Made by a program: the position numbers and the translations under genes | Assembly (NCBI GenBank): GCA_003526525.1 | Contig: DPVV01000442.1 | Location: 1-6,764, forward strand | DNA: 6,764 bases | From: Lachnoclostridium phytofermentans | Lineage (GTDB): Bacteria; Bacillota; Clostridia; Lachnospirales; Lachnospiraceae | Direction of reading: 5' to 3' | The notes under the pieces: generated by a model | Seen by the model: only the letters and a program-made list of their open reading frames with translations | What the model was told of the DNA's origin: nothing | Databases searched by the model: none | Shown: positions 5,197-6,764 of the stretch, in pieces | Position numbering within the stretch: position 1 is the stretch's first letter | Layout of the letters: every line of letters begins with the position of its first letter

Positions 5197-6429
5197 ATGA
5201 TAAAAAAAGAACGACTAATTTTTCATGTGGATGTGAATAGTGCTTTCTTAAGCTGGGAATCTGTGCATCGTTTAACATCAAATTCCGAGGCGTTAGACTT
5301 ACGTACGATTCCTTCCGCAGTAGGTGGTGATAAGCAAAGCAGGCATGGTATCGTTCTAGCAAAATCCACCAAAGCTAAATCTTATGGCATTGTAACAGGG
5401 GAGCCATTAACGCAAGCACTTCAAAAGTGTCCCTCTTTGGTGGTAGTCCCCCCTAATTTTGAAGTATATACAAGCTATTCAGAACGATTAATGAAACTTT
5501 TATTAGAATATACACCTACGCTTAACCAATTTAGTATTGATGAAGCATTCCTCGATATGACTGATACTTATCATCTATTTGGTACTCCTATGGATATCGC
5601 TAGCCAAATTAGAGAACGAGTTATGAAAGAATTAGGTTTTACTGTAAATATTGGAGTTTCTACCAACAAACTTCTTGCAAAGATGGCTTCCGACTTTAAA
5701 AAACCGAATCTTTGCCATTCCTTATTTCCATCCGAAATATCAGAGAAGATGTGGCCTCTTCCTGTTGAGGAATTATTTTTTGTTGGAAAGTCCGCTAAAG
5801 CGAAATTTAATGTCTTAGGCATTCGTAGCATCTACGATTTAGCACATACAGATGTTAGTATCCTAAGAACGCATCTAGGAAACAAATATAGTACCCTAAT
5901 TCATGAGTATGCAAATGGTATTGATGAAGAACCGGTTGAGGATGCTGATACGAAGGCAAAAGGTTGTGGAAACAGTATCACCTTAAGTCAAGATGTCATT
6001 GATAATACAACAGCAAAACAAGTCTTACTTGCATTAAGTGAAACCGTTGGTGCAAGACTACGCTCCTCTAATGTTTCATGTAGCTGCATCACTGTTGAGA
6101 TTAAATATACTAATTTCCAAACTTATACCCATCAAACAGTCTTACCATATCAAACAAATACGACAACAACAATTTATGAGGCTGCTTGCCGTTTATTTGA
6201 AGAGTTTTGGGACAACTCTCCAATCCGTTTATTAGGTATTCGAACTACCAAATTAGACGATACGGATTTTTCACAAATCAGTCTTTTTGATAACAAGCAG
6301 TCAGAAAAATTTAAGAAACTAGATTCTGCCATTGACTCTATCCGTAATAAATATGGTAATGATTCAGTGAAAAGAGCCAGTTTTTTAAAGGAAAACACAA
6401 TTTGTAATCATAAATTAGGTAAAAAATAA
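5197..6429 (+). CDS. dinB: DNA polymerase IV (Y-family, DinB)
   Basis: This error-prone translesion polymerase lacks proofreading and extends past damaged template bases or mismatched ends. From the ATG at 5197 it has 410 residues, within the family range. The palm begins with HVDVNSAF (10-17); D12 is a catalytic metal ligand and F17 sits at the steric-gate position that excludes ribonucleotides. The second catalytic motif SIDEAF has D115 and E116. GVSTNKLLAKMASDFKKPN (153-171) and a helix-hairpin-helix thumb region (about 189-217) follow. The little-finger domain covers about 250-350. QISLF (360-364) near the C-terminus matches the beta-clamp-binding motif QxxLF. The family tail with IRNKYGNDSVKRASF is intact, so the gene looks functional. 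The alternative ATG at 5188 is disfavoured by ribosome-site spacing. Expression should be damage-induced through the LexA box at 5000-5013. The gene ends in a strong hairpin terminator. Confidence 0.96.
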   Translation: MIKKERLIFHVDVNSAFLSWESVHRLTSNSEALDLRTIPSAVGGDKQSRHGIVLAKSTKAKSYGIVTGEPLTQALQKCPSLVVVPPNFEVYTSYSERLMKLLLEYTPTLNQFSIDEAFLDMTDTYHLFGTPMDIASQIRERVMKELGFTVNIGVSTNKLLAKMASDFKKPNLCHSLFPSEISEKMWPLPVEELFFVGKSAKAKFNVLGIRSIYDLAHTDVSILRTHLGNKYSTLIHEYANGIDEEPVEDADTKAKGCGNSITLSQDVIDNTTAKQVLLALSETVGARLRSSNVSCSCITVEIKYTNFQTYTHQTVLPYQTNTTTTIYEAACRLFEEFWDNSPIRLLGIRTTKLDDTDFSQISLFDNKQSEKFKKLDSAIDSIRNKYGNDSVKRASFLKENTICNHKLGKK

Positions 6430-6469
6430 AAAACATCTTAGAACGCTTTTTCATTCTAAGATGTTTTTT
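6428..6469. terminator. Bidirectional rho-independent terminator
   Basis: Perfect 16-bp arms, AAAAAACATCTTAGAA (6428-6443) and TTCTAAGATGTTTTTT (6454-6469), enclose a 10-nt loop. Each strand ends the stem in six U. The left arm begins inside the dinB TAA (6427-6429). It terminates dinB on the plus strand and could also stop the convergent minus-strand gene at the right edge, after reading through the element at 6472-6617. Confidence 0.93.
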
Positions 6470-6471
6470 AA

Positions 6472-6617
6472 GTAATTACAACTACAGGCTTCCCAAGACA
6501 CAATCCTAAGGGGGATATATTATCTATGCGAATATACTTCGTCTTGCCAAACCCACAGGGTGAATGCGTATCCCTCGGAGAGTTTTTATTCATGACTTGT
6601 ATATAGGTAATTACAAC
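6472..6617. repeat. Compact element flanked by 11-bp direct repeats
   Basis: GTAATTACAAC occurs at 6472-6482 and again at 6607-6617, bracketing a segment less AT-rich than other intergenic DNA here. The plus strand can fold into an outer stem GGGGGATA (6510-6517) with TATCCCTC (6569-6576, one G-U). This stem encloses hairpins CGAA-TATAC-TTCG (6529-6541) and ACCC-ACA-GGGT (6551-6561). One frame is open on each strand: plus 6472-6606 (no ribosome site) and minus 6468-6593 (41 codons from an ATG, no ribosome site, and overlapping the terminator). No transposase is present. It may be a small dispersed repeat, a MITE-like insertion whose target duplication is the 11-mer, or a structured RNA. I could not identify it. 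Confidence 0.5.
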
Positions 6618-6631
6618 ACAATTTAAAAAAC

Positions 6632-6764
6632 TTAAGCCTCTTCATAACATTTCTTAATATAATCCCTAGATGCAACTGCATTCTCTGGAACAGAATCCTC
6701 TAAGAGCATATGGATCATAGGCTTCTTCTCTTTTGCAAGTTTCATAAGCAATGGCAGATTTAAT
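6632..6764 (-). CDS. Probable sugar phosphate isomerase/epimerase, C-terminal end (partial)
   Basis: The last 43 codons of a minus-strand gene enter from the right edge and end at TAA (6634-6632). The visible peptide reads LNLPLLMKLAKEKKPMIHML followed by LEDSVPENAVASRDYIKKC. It resembles the C-terminus of TIM-barrel sugar phosphate isomerase/epimerase (xylose-isomerase-like) proteins, where a strand ending in LLE(D/N) is followed by a PENA-type helix. Too little is present to name the substrate, and no active-site residue can be checked. The gene converges on dinB; the bidirectional hairpin at 6428-6469 is its nearest terminator. I am fairly confident it is coding and only moderately confident of the family. 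Confidence 0.55.
   Translation of the reverse strand, partial: LNLPLLMKLAKEKKPMIHMLLEDSVPENAVASRDYIKKCYEEA

Noticed and set aside
5571..5831. 86-codon minus-strand frame inside dinB, with similar ones at 5180-5362 and 6174-6398
   Set aside because: All are antisense to conserved polymerase motifs, without ribosome sites; they are by-products of dinB codon use.
6038..6235. 65-codon plus-strand frame overlapping dinB in another phase
   Set aside because: It lies wholly within the little-finger coding region and shows no initiation signal or recognisable sequence.
1..6764. CRISPR array, tRNA, rRNA, toxin-antitoxin or phage genes
   Set aside because: No regularly spaced repeats, no recognisable tRNA or rRNA sequence, and all substantial frames are accounted for by other families.

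Overview
The window looks like chromosomal DNA from a low-GC, endospore-forming Firmicute, most likely a Clostridia of the Lachnospiraceae type. The reasons are the AT-rich intergenic regions, AGGAGG-type ribosome sites, canonical sigma-A promoters, U-tract hairpin terminators, a YlmC/YmxH-family sporulation gene next to nrdR, and a Bacillus/Clostridium-type LexA box. The host call is inference; there is no rRNA or other marker. Most genes belong to known housekeeping families, and no defence, secretion or mobile-gene system is visible.

Layout, left to right. Positions 1-274 hold no supportable gene. A minus-strand block follows. It starts at an extended -10 promoter near 3760-3788 and contains yifB/comM (Mg-chelatase-like AAA+ ATPase) and dprA (DNA-processing protein), which overlap by ATGA. 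Downstream of dprA is a cysteine-rich DUF3795-type protein with its own probable promoter and a clear terminator at 275-323. A non-coding AT-rich gap (about 3789-4042) separates this block from nrdR, a minus-strand repressor of ribonucleotide reductase genes with a good promoter and a strong terminator. nrdR is divergent from a small plus-strand PRC-barrel sporulation gene.

Next on the plus strand is dinB (DNA polymerase IV). Its promoter at 4992-5020 carries a LexA operator in the spacer, so dinB is very probably SOS-controlled. A leader of roughly 160 nt separates promoter and gene and contains a repeated octamer. A perfect 16-bp bidirectional terminator ends dinB. At the right edge is the 3' end of a minus-strand gene, probably a sugar phosphate isomerase/epimerase.

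A compact element lies between the terminator and that gene (about 6472-6617). It is flanked by an 11-bp direct repeat, is open in one frame on each strand, and can fold into a three-way-junction-like structure. It is the least explained sequence here and the best candidate for something undescribed: a small dispersed repeat or a structured RNA.

Functionally the genes share a DNA-metabolism theme: YifB and DprA in handling incoming or recombining single-stranded DNA, NrdR in dNTP supply, and DinB in damage tolerance. They sit in separate transcription units, so this is neighbourhood rather than a single operon.
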